Of a stretch of 64,000 nucleotides of DNA, positions 16,950 to 25,483 are shown one piece after another; within the stretch, counting starts at the first letter, position 1, and the number at the start of each line of letters is the position of its first letter. Position numbers and translations under genes: made by a program. The notes under the pieces were generated by a model. That model did no database searches. It was not told the DNA's origin and saw only the letters and a list, made by a program, of their open reading frames with translations. The DNA lies in NCBI RefSeq assembly GCF_938039245.1, contig NZ_CALHVN010000058.1:16872-80871 (forward strand), written 5' to 3'. The DNA is from an uncultured Campylobacter sp. Its GTDB lineage: Bacteria; Campylobacterota; Campylobacteria; Campylobacterales; Campylobacteraceae.

Positions 16950-17495
16950 ATGCAAAAATTTAAAAAATATCTCCGAAATTTTATCTTTGGCTTCTTGTTT
17001 GCCCTACACGCTTTGGTATTTGCGGCGATAAACTACGCCTTCCCGCACTATGACGAGGCGATCATCACGGGCGGCGAGGTCAAGCGCATGGATAAAGACG
17101 GCTTTATCGATGCGCAAAATCCCGCCGACGGCCCGACGCGCGACGTGTATTTTATCTACACGCGGGAGCTAAACGGCACGAAGGTGATGCCGTATCGAAA
17201 CGAGGACACGAGCTGGGGCTTGCCGCTTTATTTTAAATTTAACTCCGCCGACGTCCAAGCCGCCGCCCAGAGTCTAGTTGGCGAAGGTAGGGCGCAGATC
17301 AAATACTACGGCTGGCGCATCGCGGTGCTAGATATGTTTAGAAACGCCGTTTCCGTTAAAAAGCTAAAAGATGGCGAAACGCGCGCAAATCCTATTTTTA
17401 GCTATATATTTTACGCTTTGACGGCGGTTTCGTTTGCGGTTTGCGCCGTTTTTGTTAAAAGGAAATTTAAAGACGAGCTAAGCTCAAATTTATAA
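16950..17495 (+). CDS. DUF1523 family membrane protein
   Basis: 181 residues with a transmembrane segment at each end (about 10-30 and 150-168) around a roughly 110-residue domain containing RDVYFIYTRELNG, NEDTSWGLPLYFKF and YYGWRIAVLDMFRNAV. This pattern matches DUF1523, a family of unknown role. The ATG follows AAAGGAC. It is separated from NO reductase by a terminator and followed by its own hairpin, so it is probably monocistronic. Confidence 0.75.
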   Translation: MQKFKKYLRNFIFGFLFALHALVFAAINYAFPHYDEAIITGGEVKRMDKDGFIDAQNPADGPTRDVYFIYTRELNGTKVMPYRNEDTSWGLPLYFKFNSADVQAAAQSLVGEGRAQIKYYGWRIAVLDMFRNAVSVKKLKDGETRANPIFSYIFYALTAVSFAVCAVFVKRKFKDELSSNL

Positions 17496-17503
17496 TCCAA
17501 GCT

Positions 17504-17539
17504 AAATTTGAGCGGTTTTTCGTCGCCTCGCTCAAATTT
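17504..17539 (+). terminator. hairpin after DUF1523 gene
   Basis: AAATTTGAGCG (17504-17514) pairs perfectly with CGCTCAAATTT (17529-17539). The loop contains TTTTT. It lies 8 bases past the stop codon. Confidence 0.6.
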
Positions 17540-17615
17540 GACTAGGACGAGCTAAATTAACTAGCGGACGCAAACTGCGTTAAATTTAGCATTAAAAAGC
17601 AAATTTAAAAAATCC

Positions 17616-17750
17616 CTAAAAAATATCATTTGCAAAGTAGCCTATAATCCAAAAACATATCGCGATAGTCGCAAACCAGCCCATCCCTGCGCTTTTGGCA
17701 TAAAACAAAAAGGCTAGTACGCAAACTAAGGCTAAATCCGTTCTAGTCAA
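17616..17750 (-). CDS. small two-helix membrane protein with TTG start (44 aa)
   Basis: A 44-residue frame read from TTG at 17750 begins M(L)TRTDLALVCVLAFLFYA. It contains two hydrophobic helices split by KSAGMGW, with the second, FATIAICFWIIGYFA, followed by NDIF and a TAG. GGGAGA lies 5-6 bases before the TTG, a normal spacing. Helix-turn-helix hydropathy in an otherwise empty 317-base gap argues for a real small membrane protein. It precedes no other gene closely; the EAL gene ends about 60 bases upstream on the same strand, so it may be the tail of that operon. Confidence 0.5.
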   Translation of the reverse strand: MTRTDLALVCVLAFLFYAKSAGMGWFATIAICFWIIGYFANDIF

Positions 17751-17812
17751 ACTTATTCTCCCATACGCGCGCCGCCGTCAAATTTAGCGCAGTATAGCCG
17801 CCGCACGCAAAT

Positions 17813-20245
17813 TTACTCTTTTATATTATCTGGCAGCATCGGTTTGCCTAGCAAAAACCCCTGCGCGTATTTGATGCCGAATTTTTTTATCTCGGCGAGG
17901 ATCTCTTCTGAGCTAACAAACTCCGCCACGACGTTGTAGCCCTGTCTTGCGGCAAAGTCGATGATGGTTTGCAGCAAGTAGCGGGCGTTTTGATCAAACG
18001 GTAATTTTTTGATAATCGAGCCGTCGATCTTAATCGTGTCGATATCAAGCTCCAAGATACGGTAGTAGTTGGAGTAGCCGCTACCGAAATCATCGATCGA
18101 AATTTTGCAGTTGTAGGCGCGGACTTTGTTGATGAAATCATTTACGATATTATAATCGTCCACGCCTTCGCTCTCTAATATCTCAAAATACACGCGCTCC
18201 GGGCTAGAGCATACGCGCAGTTTTTTCTCGATGAGCTCTCTTATGCTCTCGTTTGTGATATCGCTACTTGAAAGATTCATCGAAAAACCCACGTTTTCAA
18301 ATCTTTCGACCAGCCTAAAGACGTGTTCGATGACCTTTTTGGTGATGTCGTTATAAAGCGAAATTTTCTTTGCGATATCAAGGAATTCGCCAGGATAGCG
18401 TATCTTGCCGTTTTCGTCGATGAGGCGCACGAGTACTTCGTAGTATTTTATCCGCGCGCCTTGGCCGGATACGTCGTAGATAGGCTGGCACTCGACGATA
18501 ACGGTGTCGTTATATAGGGCGCTTTCGATAGTGCGCGACATGATTTGGTTGTGGTAATACTGCTGCTCGATGTAGCTGTTTTCGGTATAAAACTGCGCTG
18601 CCTCGCCCCTTTGTACGGCTTCGTGGTGGGCTAGCATGGCTTGAGTTAGGCGATTTGTCTGTACCGTGTCTTGAGGCATGCTGACGCCTAAGGTTATTTT
18701 TATGTTAGGTATGGATTCGCGCTCGTCGTCTACGGTTACGTAGAGATTTTGCGTTTTGAAATAATCTACGAATCGCTTAGCGTCCCTGTTTGCGTCCTCG
18801 CCGTTATACCAGATGCAAAATTCATCAAACTGCACTCTGTAGATATCTGCGTCCATCGCGTAAGTATCTATACAAAGCTTTAGCGTAGAGGCAAACGAGG
18901 CGATGATAAGGTCTACGGTTTTGGTCTTGTAAAAAAATCTAAAATCCATAAAATTGTTTATGTTTATGTAAATTATCATCCCGCTAGGATGGCGCTCCAT
19001 GCGCTGAGTGAGCGCGAAATAGCTGCCAAATCCCGTTAGCTTGTCTATGAGAGCTTCGTTTTGTAGCTGCTTGTTTTTATCTTCGAGCTCTTTTGTTATC
19101 GCTATCTCTTTGGTTCTATCAAATTTGATCGCCATGTAGCCGTCTTTGTAGCCTTTTTCGTTAAAAAGCGGCGAGAAAACGACTTGCTCGCGTATTAATT
19201 TACCGCTTTTGGTTTTGCTGATTAGCTCGTCGGCGCGCCAGATATTATCGTTTTCTATCGTGTCTAGCATCCTTTGATAAAACTCTTGCGGATGTAAGCC
19301 CGATTTTAGTAAATTTATATTTTTGCCGCTTATCTCTTCAAATTTATAACCCGAGTTTTGCTCGAAAATTTTATTTACGTACCTGACTTGCTTATTTAGA
19401 TCGGTAAAAGCGATGGAGTTAAAGCTGTTATCCACGGCTTGTTCGAAGCGATTTAGCAGTCTTATGTTGTTTCTAGCCCTAATGTACGATAGATAAATAA
19501 ACGCCGCCGTAATCCCGAAAAGTACGAACACGAAAATCGTCGTGCCGCGCAAATTCGACGTTACGCGCTCTACGTAGGCATCGTTTTTGCTTCTTAGCTC
19601 GTATAGCTTTTTGCTTAGATTTAGGTCTTGTATACTAGCTAGCGTCCGGTCTGCTTCCTCGTAGCGACGCAGCAGCTTTTGCGCGCTTTGTAAAAAATCT
19701 TTCTCACGCTCGTTTAAATTTAGGCTTTCATAGCTTTTTAGCAGCTCTTTAGCGCCGTTTATGTCGGCGTTTATACCGTATCTAATCAGCAAAATTTTAG
19801 GCAGCAGCTCGCTAAAACGCGAGTCGTTTAAAGAGCTAAATTTCAGCATCGTTTCTTCAAAACTAAGCTTTGCCAGAGCGCTAAGGGAGTTAAATTTATC
19901 GATTAGCTCGCTTTTTTGATCAAACGTTTCTCGTATCTCGTTGACCGCTCCCTCGCCGATAGCTAGCCGCTCAAACGATGCCAGCTTGCCCGAGCTTAAA
20001 TTTAACAAATCGTTTTTAAGACTGGCCGCATACCTCATCGTCGTATCGTAATCAGCCTGCAAAAACGTCCTTTTTAGCGCAAAGTCTATCTCGTCGTCGG
20101 AGTCTATCATATCTTCTATCGCGCCTTTGTATTCGTAGGCTTTGATTACGTCTTTGGTGGCTTTTTGCGTCATCACCGTACCGAAAAACGCGATGCAAGC
20201 GATGATAAAAAGTAAAATTTTGTGAAAGATTATCTTGTGTTTCAT
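17813..20245 (-). CDS. membrane PAS-degenerate GGDEF-EAL signalling protein
   Basis: 810 residues. Transmembrane segments near 8-26 and 233-252 enclose a roughly 200-residue helical periplasmic sensor. Then come a PAS domain (about 263-390), a GGDEF-like domain whose signature is VQFDEF instead of GGDEF, hence probably no cyclase, and a C-terminal EAL domain (about 570-805). The EAL residues look intact: EVLVRL (Glu603), ISIDDFGSGYSN, IKIDGSIIKKL, VVAEFV and QGFLLGKP, which suggests c-di-GMP phosphodiesterase activity. The start overlaps the stop of the cytochrome c peroxidase gene as ATGA. Confidence 0.85.
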   Translation of the reverse strand: MKHKIIFHKILLFIIACIAFFGTVMTQKATKDVIKAYEYKGAIEDMIDSDDEIDFALKRTFLQADYDTTMRYAASLKNDLLNLSSGKLASFERLAIGEGAVNEIRETFDQKSELIDKFNSLSALAKLSFEETMLKFSSLNDSRFSELLPKILLIRYGINADINGAKELLKSYESLNLNEREKDFLQSAQKLLRRYEEADRTLASIQDLNLSKKLYELRSKNDAYVERVTSNLRGTTIFVFVLFGITAAFIYLSYIRARNNIRLLNRFEQAVDNSFNSIAFTDLNKQVRYVNKIFEQNSGYKFEEISGKNINLLKSGLHPQEFYQRMLDTIENDNIWRADELISKTKSGKLIREQVVFSPLFNEKGYKDGYMAIKFDRTKEIAITKELEDKNKQLQNEALIDKLTGFGSYFALTQRMERHPSGMIIYININNFMDFRFFYKTKTVDLIIASFASTLKLCIDTYAMDADIYRVQFDEFCIWYNGEDANRDAKRFVDYFKTQNLYVTVDDERESIPNIKITLGVSMPQDTVQTNRLTQAMLAHHEAVQRGEAAQFYTENSYIEQQYYHNQIMSRTIESALYNDTVIVECQPIYDVSGQGARIKYYEVLVRLIDENGKIRYPGEFLDIAKKISLYNDITKKVIEHVFRLVERFENVGFSMNLSSSDITNESIRELIEKKLRVCSSPERVYFEILESEGVDDYNIVNDFINKVRAYNCKISIDDFGSGYSNYYRILELDIDTIKIDGSIIKKLPFDQNARYLLQTIIDFAARQGYNVVAEFVSSEEILAEIKKFGIKYAQGFLLGKPMLPDNIKE

Positions 20246-21120
20246 TTTAAAATTTCCGGTCGTTCGCCGCTTAAAGCAAGCAAAAATTTATAAAGCAGCC
20301 GCGTCTGCTCGTCACTTAACTCGTATCCGATACGCTCTTTGGCGATAAATTTTATCGCGTCTTTTAGATCCGTTATCTCGCCGCTATAAAGATAGGGTGC
20401 GGTTTTTTCGATATTTCTTAGGCTGGGCACTTTGTAGCGAACCTGTTTGCCTTTATCGCCGGGGTTTAGCTCGTAGTAGATATTAGCGCCTAGATTGACC
20501 CCGCCGTGGCAGTTTATACAGCCGATTTTTTTAAATAGCTCAAACCCGCGCTTTTCGTCGCCGTTTAGAGCGTTCTCGTCGCCGCTGATAAATTTGTCGA
20601 ATTTGGCGTTTGGCGTGACGAGAGCTTTTTCGAAATTTACCAGCGCGTCGGCGATGTTTTCAAAGCTTACGCCGTCCGGGTAAAGCCGCTCGAACTCTTT
20701 TTTATAAACCGCGTTTAGACCGACCTTTTCTTCTAGCTTTTTAGGCTCTTCGCTCAACTGCTCTTTGCCGGTTAGACTCTGTTTCACCTGCTCTTTTATA
20801 TCTTTTACGCGGCCGTCTTTAAAAAATATAAAATTTAGCGCCGAATTTAGCGCCGTAGGCGGGCTGGCTTCTTTATCGGCGGAGATTTTTAGGTTTTTTT
20901 TGCTAGTGCCGCTTAGCTCCCAGTAAAGGTTGTGGCACTTCTCGCAAGATACCGTGCCGCCGGGGCTTAGCGACGCGTCAAAAAAGAGCTTTTTGCCTAG
21001 CCGCGCCTTTTCGTCGTCGTATTCAAGCGGCGCCACTGGACTTAGCGAGGATGCGAAAACCTCGGCGCAAAAAAAGGGCAAAATGCAAAAAAATATCGGC
21101 AAAAACGCTCGCGGCAACAA
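20242..21120 (-). CDS. di-haem cytochrome c peroxidase family protein
   Basis: 292 residues: signal peptide (1-24) and two haem c sites, C59EKC62H63 and C201INC204H205. It has the family motifs GKKLFFDASLSPGGTVSC, FKDGRVKDIKEQ and YKVPSLRNIEKTAPYLYSG. It would reduce H2O2 in the periplasm, or act as a MauG-like relative; it is shorter than typical enzymes (about 320-340). The start is TTG at 21120 with AAGGA upstream. Its stop overlaps the EAL gene start by four bases, which suggests a periplasmic redox sensor feeding the EAL protein as an alternative role. Confidence 0.82.
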   Translation of the reverse strand: MLPRAFLPIFFCILPFFCAEVFASSLSPVAPLEYDDEKARLGKKLFFDASLSPGGTVSCEKCHNLYWELSGTSKKNLKISADKEASPPTALNSALNFIFFKDGRVKDIKEQVKQSLTGKEQLSEEPKKLEEKVGLNAVYKKEFERLYPDGVSFENIADALVNFEKALVTPNAKFDKFISGDENALNGDEKRGFELFKKIGCINCHGGVNLGANIYYELNPGDKGKQVRYKVPSLRNIEKTAPYLYSGEITDLKDAIKFIAKERIGYELSDEQTRLLYKFLLALSGERPEILK

Positions 21121-21160
21121 AAATCCTTTTTAAATTTTAAATAAATAAAGCGATTATATC

Positions 21161-21880
21161 TTAAAAAACCAAAAGCTTCATTGAAGAGACGATTTTTTCC
21201 GTCACGAGGCCGTCCTGCGCGATGCTTTCTAGCCGTGATCTGACCGCGTTTTCCTCGTGCGCGAAATTTGCTATCTCCAAATGCCAAAGTGCGTTTTGCG
21301 TCATCTCTTCAAGCGTGCGTTTTTGCTCGCGAGACTCCTCAATCACGCAGGAGTTAAAGGCGATATTTTCGCGGCGCAAGTACTCTTCGAAAAAATTTGC
21401 CTTTTCTTTAAAGCATCGCTTCTCGGATCCTTCGTAAAAAAGCTCCAAAACGCTTGAATTTCGCGGTTTATTCCACCAAAGATAGACCCTTTTTTCGCCC
21501 AAATTTATAAATTTACTAAAATCCTCCTCGTCCGCGATCGCGGGGCTCATCGTGCTAAAAGCCACGTCGTAAACGCGGTTTGGATTAAAGTTTTTAAAAT
21601 CGCTTTGAACGGCGGTTAAATTTGAAATATTAAATTTCGCCGCGTCTTCGAGCATGACTTTTAGCATCTCGCCTGAAATATCCATGCCGGTTATCTCGCG
21701 GCAAATTTGCGCTAAAAGTAGCGTATGCACGCCTGTGCCGCAGCCGATATCCACGACGCTTTTACCGTCAAATTTAACTCCGAATTCCGCAATCTTATCG
21801 TATAACCGTCTTTGAAAAACGCTAGGCTCGCCCGTAAATCTCGTATAGCTTGACGCCTTTTTATCCCACATCTCTTTCAT
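21161..21880 (-). CDS. class I SAM-dependent methyltransferase
   Basis: 239 residues. The N-terminus MKEMWDKKASSYTRF is typical of small methyltransferases, motif I is SVVDIGCGTGVHT (about 40-52), motif II is ITGMDIS and motif IV is VAFSTMSPA. The substrate is unknown. It resembles the frameshifted methyltransferase near 7.5 kb in its DKKA start and overall length, so the two may be distant paralogues. It sits upstream of the peroxidase/EAL pair on the same strand (40-base gap) and divergent from the thioesterase. Confidence 0.82.
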   Translation of the reverse strand: MKEMWDKKASSYTRFTGEPSVFQRRLYDKIAEFGVKFDGKSVVDIGCGTGVHTLLLAQICREITGMDISGEMLKVMLEDAAKFNISNLTAVQSDFKNFNPNRVYDVAFSTMSPAIADEEDFSKFINLGEKRVYLWWNKPRNSSVLELFYEGSEKRCFKEKANFFEEYLRRENIAFNSCVIEESREQKRTLEEMTQNALWHLEIANFAHEENAVRSRLESIAQDGLVTEKIVSSMKLLVF

Positions 21881-21931
21881 TTTGTTTGCCTTTAAATTTT
21901 TGCTACAATTTTAGCGTTTTTAGGAGCGAAA

Positions 21932-22327
21932 ATGAAAATTTTTTATTACGAATTGATCGTGGGCGAGGACGCCATCGACGTGAATCATCACGCAAACAAC
22001 GCTCACTACGTCATCTGGATGCAAGAAGCCGCTGGCGCCCACTCAAACGCCGTGGGCGACCTTATAGAGACAAATCTCGCGCAAAACCGCACGTGGATGG
22101 TACGCAGGCACGAGATAGACTATCTGGGGCAGCTATTTTTGGGCGATAAGGTGCGCGTGAAAACCTGGACGCAGCCCGAAAAAAGAAGCTGCTCGAAGCG
22201 TTTTTATGAGTTTAGCAAGGACGGAGAGATAGTTGCTAGCGCGGTGACGACTTACGTATTTTTCGACCTCGCGCGCGGTCGTCCGATCGCGATACCGCCG
22301 GAGATCGCAAAGCTTTACGAGGATTAG
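21932..22327 (+). CDS. acyl-CoA thioesterase, hot-dog fold
   Basis: 131 residues, the full length of the YbgC/4-hydroxybenzoyl-CoA thioesterase family: DAIDVNHHANNAHYVIWMQEA carries the catalytic-site signature, followed by RRHEIDYLGQLFLGDKVRVKTW. It hydrolyses acyl-CoA or acyl-ACP thioesters in the cytoplasm; the exact substrate is not predictable. The ATG follows AGGAGC. It is monocistronic and ends in a strong hairpin. Confidence 0.82.
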   Translation: MKIFYYELIVGEDAIDVNHHANNAHYVIWMQEAAGAHSNAVGDLIETNLAQNRTWMVRRHEIDYLGQLFLGDKVRVKTWTQPEKRSCSKRFYEFSKDGEIVASAVTTYVFFDLARGRPIAIPPEIAKLYED

Positions 22328-22339
22328 TTTTAAATCGCC

Positions 22340-22370
22340 CGCGTCAAATTTGAGTTTTAAATTTGACGCG
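22340..22370. terminator. 12-bp hairpin after thioesterase gene
   Basis: CGCGTCAAATTT (22340-22351) and AAATTTGACGCG (22359-22370) pair perfectly around gagtttt. It lies between the thioesterase stop and the convergent Fur-family gene. Confidence 0.7.
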
Positions 22371-22503
22371 GCAACCGCTTTAAATTTAGTAGACCGCGTT
22401 TTTATAAAATTGCGGTGAAATTTGCTCGCTAAGCCGTTTTTTAAATTTAATGTCGGTAAGCAAATTTGAGTTCGGAATTTATCGTCAAATTTAAGCGCAA
22501 ATT

Positions 22504-22878
22504 TTAAAAACAGTCGTCGCAAACGCCCTTAACTACGACGCTTTTTACGTGATTTTGTTTTAGGCGCGGCATGTCGATATTGGTCATCTTGTGGCAGACG
22601 TCGCAGACGAAATACGCCTTTGCTCCGCTTTCAAGTTCGTAGAAATTTTTGCGGTTATTTTCGCTTTTTAGCACGATGCCCTTAGCCTCAAAAAGGTCCA
22701 TACAGCGGTAAAACGTTGTTTTGTTTGCGCCTATTTGGGCTAAAATTTCGTCATAACTAAGCGGTGCGGCGGCGGCGCGTAAAATGTGTAAAATCTCGAG
22801 TCTAAGCGGAGTGATTTTGATATCATTTTTCGTTAAAAGCTCCTCAAAACCGGCTTTTTCTTCCAAATTTTTGCCCAT
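22504..22878 (-). CDS. Fur-family metal regulator, probably zinc-responsive (Zur-like)
   Basis: 124 residues, short for Fur (about 140-155). It has a winged helix (about 12-75: KITPLRLEILHIL, NKTTFYRCMDLFEAKGIV) and a C-terminal dimer/metal domain with the structural zinc cysteines C92xxC95 and C120xxC123. The HxHHH loop of iron-sensing Fur is missing. It is divergent from znuA across 112 bases carrying palindromes at both promoters, so it is most likely the repressor of the zinc operon; this is inferred from position. Confidence 0.82.
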   Translation of the reverse strand: MGKNLEEKAGFEELLTKNDIKITPLRLEILHILRAAAAPLSYDEILAQIGANKTTFYRCMDLFEAKGIVLKSENNRKNFYELESGAKAYFVCDVCHKMTNIDMPRLKQNHVKSVVVKGVCDDCF

Positions 22879-22905
22879 ATTTTTCCTCCGCGTTAAGAAT
22901 TTTAG

Positions 22906-22958
22906 GGTATTATACCTTGAGAAAAATTAATTTGCAACTAAGTTGCTTTTGATATAAT
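22906..22958. promoter_or_regulatory. divergent Fur-family/znuA promoter with palindromic sites
   Basis: GCAACtaaGTTGC (22934-22946) is a perfect palindrome ending 6 bases before TATAAT (22953-22958), the probable znuA -10, so a bound repressor would cover the -35 region. GGTATtATACC (22906-22916) overlaps a minus-strand TATAAT that would be the -10 of the regulator gene. Confidence 0.5.
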
Positions 22959-22990
22959 TTCGCCCAAATTTTAACACGGAAAGGATAAAA

Positions 22991-23917
22991 ATGAGAAAAA
23001 TTTTCGCGTTTTTATGTTTGGGCTTAGTCGCGCTCTACGCCAAAGGGCAAGTTAGCGTCAGTATTTTGCCGCAGGAGTATTTCGTCAAGCAAATCGCGGG
23101 CGAGGCCGTCGAGGTAAACGTGATGGTGGGCAAAGGAGCCGATCCGCACACGTACGAACCAAAACCAAAGCAAATGACCGCGCTTGAAAAAAGCGACCTT
23201 TATTTTGCTATCGGGATCGAGTTTGAGGAGGCTTGGCTGCCTAAATTTCAAAAATCCTATCCAAATCTCAAAATCGTAAAAACCGACGCGGGCGTGGAAA
23301 AGATCAAATTTGAAGGCCACCACGAACACGGCGAACACGATCATCACCACGACGCCAAACACGAACACGCAGCCCACGAGCATAAGCACGAACACGCCGG
23401 TCACGATCATCACGATCACGAGCATCACCACGGCGAATTTGACCCGCACATCTGGCTAGATCCCGTTTTGGTAAAAGTCCAAGCTAAAAACATCGCCGAC
23501 GCGCTAATCGAAAAATACCCTGAGAACAAGGCGCTTTTTGAGGCGAATTTGGCTAAATTTGAAGCTAAGCTCGACGAGCTTGACGGCTTTATCAAAAGCA
23601 CTCTAGTAAATGTCAAAAACCGCGAATTTATCGTATATCACCCGTCTTGGGGCTACTTTGCTAAGCGCTACGATCTAGAGCAAATCGCGATCGAAGTAGA
23701 GGGCAAGGAACCAAAACCCGCCGAGCTAAAAGAGCTCATCGAGGAGGCTAAAGAGCACGGCGTCAAGGTGATTTTCGTCGCTCCGCAGTTTTCTAAAAAA
23801 GCCGCGCAAACCGTCGCCAAAGAAAGCGGCGCTAGCGTCGTAGAGATCGATCAACTGCCGCTTGATTGGGACACCGAGCTACGCAAAACGGCGCAAATTT
23901 TCGCAAAGAGCCTGTAA
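22991..23917 (+). CDS. znuA: zinc ABC transporter substrate-binding protein ZnuA
   Basis: 308 residues: signal peptide (1-18), class III solute-binding fold, a very His/Asp/Glu-rich loop (about 109-151) typical of zinc-specific ZnuA, and metal-ligand motifs GADPHTYEP, DPHIWLDP, YHPSWGYFA and a late Asp in VVEIDQLPLDWD. It captures Zn2+ in the periplasm for ZnuCB. The next gene starts at the base after its stop codon. Confidence 0.93.
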   Translation: MRKIFAFLCLGLVALYAKGQVSVSILPQEYFVKQIAGEAVEVNVMVGKGADPHTYEPKPKQMTALEKSDLYFAIGIEFEEAWLPKFQKSYPNLKIVKTDAGVEKIKFEGHHEHGEHDHHHDAKHEHAAHEHKHEHAGHDHHDHEHHHGEFDPHIWLDPVLVKVQAKNIADALIEKYPENKALFEANLAKFEAKLDELDGFIKSTLVNVKNREFIVYHPSWGYFAKRYDLEQIAIEVEGKEPKPAELKELIEEAKEHGVKVIFVAPQFSKKAAQTVAKESGASVVEIDQLPLDWDTELRKTAQIFAKSL

Positions 23918-25483
23918 ATGAAATTTGGACGCATATTTGCCGTTTTCGCGCTTTTTGCGTCCTTTTTTAGCTTCGCGCACGCCTGTGCGCTTTGCGCGCT
24001 TTACACTCCGACCGCACACGCCGACATTAAATTTAACCTGCAAGGCGAGACGATAAAAACGGCCGCCGTAACCTGGACATTTTCTGAAAATTTCACCGCT
24101 CTCACGCTACAAAGCTACGACGAAAACGCCGACAAAGCGCTCAGCAAAAACGAAGCGTGGAAGGTGCAAAAATCCCTGCTCGACTACATCGTGCCGCGCG
24201 GATATCTAACTAGTGTGGGCTACTACGACGGCGCGGGTGAGACGGTGAATCTGCATACCAAAACGCTATCGCAGCGGGTTTATCTGGATGAGGGCAGGCT
24301 AAATTTCGAGTATATTTTAGAGCTAAATTTAGCAGTCAAAGACGGCCGCGTCGTCACGGTCGAGGTTTTTGACCACGAGGGATTTTTTAACTTTAAAATA
24401 AGCTCGCCAGACCCCTACGCGCTCACCGATAAAATTTATCTCGTGCCAAACGTAAATTTGAGCACGGCGTTTTTTGAAATGACCTCAAAAGCGCCCAAAA
24501 TAGAGCCTGCAAAGCCAGAGCTTAGCTCGCTGGTTAAGGCGCAAAATAAGCAAAATTTAGAGCAAATCGACGCGGCGGATAAGGCTAAATTTGACTCCGT
24601 TTCTGGCATGAGCCTTCAGTTTTTAGAGCGCTTAAAAGAGCTCATCAAGATAAATAGCGCCGAGCTAAACGCGCTAAATTTCGCCCTGCTCGCTGCGGTT
24701 AGCTTTTTTTATGGATTTTTGCACGCAGCAGGCCCGGGTCACGCCAAGATGCTAACGGCTAGCTACTTCGTCGCAAACGGCGGCAGCTACTCGCGTGCTC
24801 TAGTTTTTGCGATGAAAGTCGGATTCGCGCACGTGGCGGGTGCGTTTTTGCTCGTGCTTTTTAGCTACGTTCTTTTAAACGCGTTTTTGACGGACAAGGT
24901 CAGCGACATAGCGGGTGCGATGACGAAAATCTCGGCCGTAGCGATCGTTTGCGTGAGCCTTTATATGATCTACGCCAAGCTTAAAAAAACGGCGCTAAAG
25001 CTTAAATTTAGCTTTGCCACCGCGTCCGTTTCTAGCGAAAAAGGCGCAAATGGGGCGAGTAAAGTTTTTGGCTCAGATTTAAACCCAGCGTCAAATTTGA
25101 GCGCAAAATCGGTCAAATTTAGCCCTATCGCCCACGAGAGCGAATGCGGCTGCGTAGCCTGTAAGGCCTCTAACGAAGCTCCAAAAACTGCTAGCGAGTG
25201 GCTGGTGGTGCTAGCTGGCTCGCTAGTGCCGTGTCCGGGTACGCTGCTAGTTTTCGTGCTAGCCTTTAGCCTAAACAGCTACGCGGCCGGGCTTGCTAGC
25301 GGCGTATTTATGGGGCTTGGCATGGGTGCGGTGATATTTTTAGCAGCTGTTTGCGGCTTTAAGCTAAAGGGCGCGATGAGATTTCGCGCGCTGCGGACTT
25401 GCTGCGAGTTTGCCGCGCTTTTTGTGATGCTGGGACTTGGCGTTTTTATGTTTTATATTTCGGGTAAGGTGAGCGTTTTATGA
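23918..25483 (+). CDS. DUF1007 / NicO fusion protein in zinc operon
   Basis: 521 residues: signal peptide, a periplasmic DUF1007-type domain (about 25-200) with Cys/His near its N-terminus (HACALCALYTPTAHA), then a NicO/RcnA-like domain of about six transmembrane helices with HAAGPGHAKML and a long His/Cys-containing loop (ECGCVACKA). RcnA relatives export Ni/Co; a DUF1007 fusion inside zinc operons may help zinc transit or balance. The role here is inferred only. It sits between znuA and znuC and overlaps znuC by four bases (ATGA). Confidence 0.75.
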   Translation: MKFGRIFAVFALFASFFSFAHACALCALYTPTAHADIKFNLQGETIKTAAVTWTFSENFTALTLQSYDENADKALSKNEAWKVQKSLLDYIVPRGYLTSVGYYDGAGETVNLHTKTLSQRVYLDEGRLNFEYILELNLAVKDGRVVTVEVFDHEGFFNFKISSPDPYALTDKIYLVPNVNLSTAFFEMTSKAPKIEPAKPELSSLVKAQNKQNLEQIDAADKAKFDSVSGMSLQFLERLKELIKINSAELNALNFALLAAVSFFYGFLHAAGPGHAKMLTASYFVANGGSYSRALVFAMKVGFAHVAGAFLLVLFSYVLLNAFLTDKVSDIAGAMTKISAVAIVCVSLYMIYAKLKKTALKLKFSFATASVSSEKGANGASKVFGSDLNPASNLSAKSVKFSPIAHESECGCVACKASNEAPKTASEWLVVLAGSLVPCPGTLLVFVLAFSLNSYAAGLASGVFMGLGMGAVIFLAAVCGFKLKGAMRFRALRTCCEFAALFVMLGLGVFMFYISGKVSVL

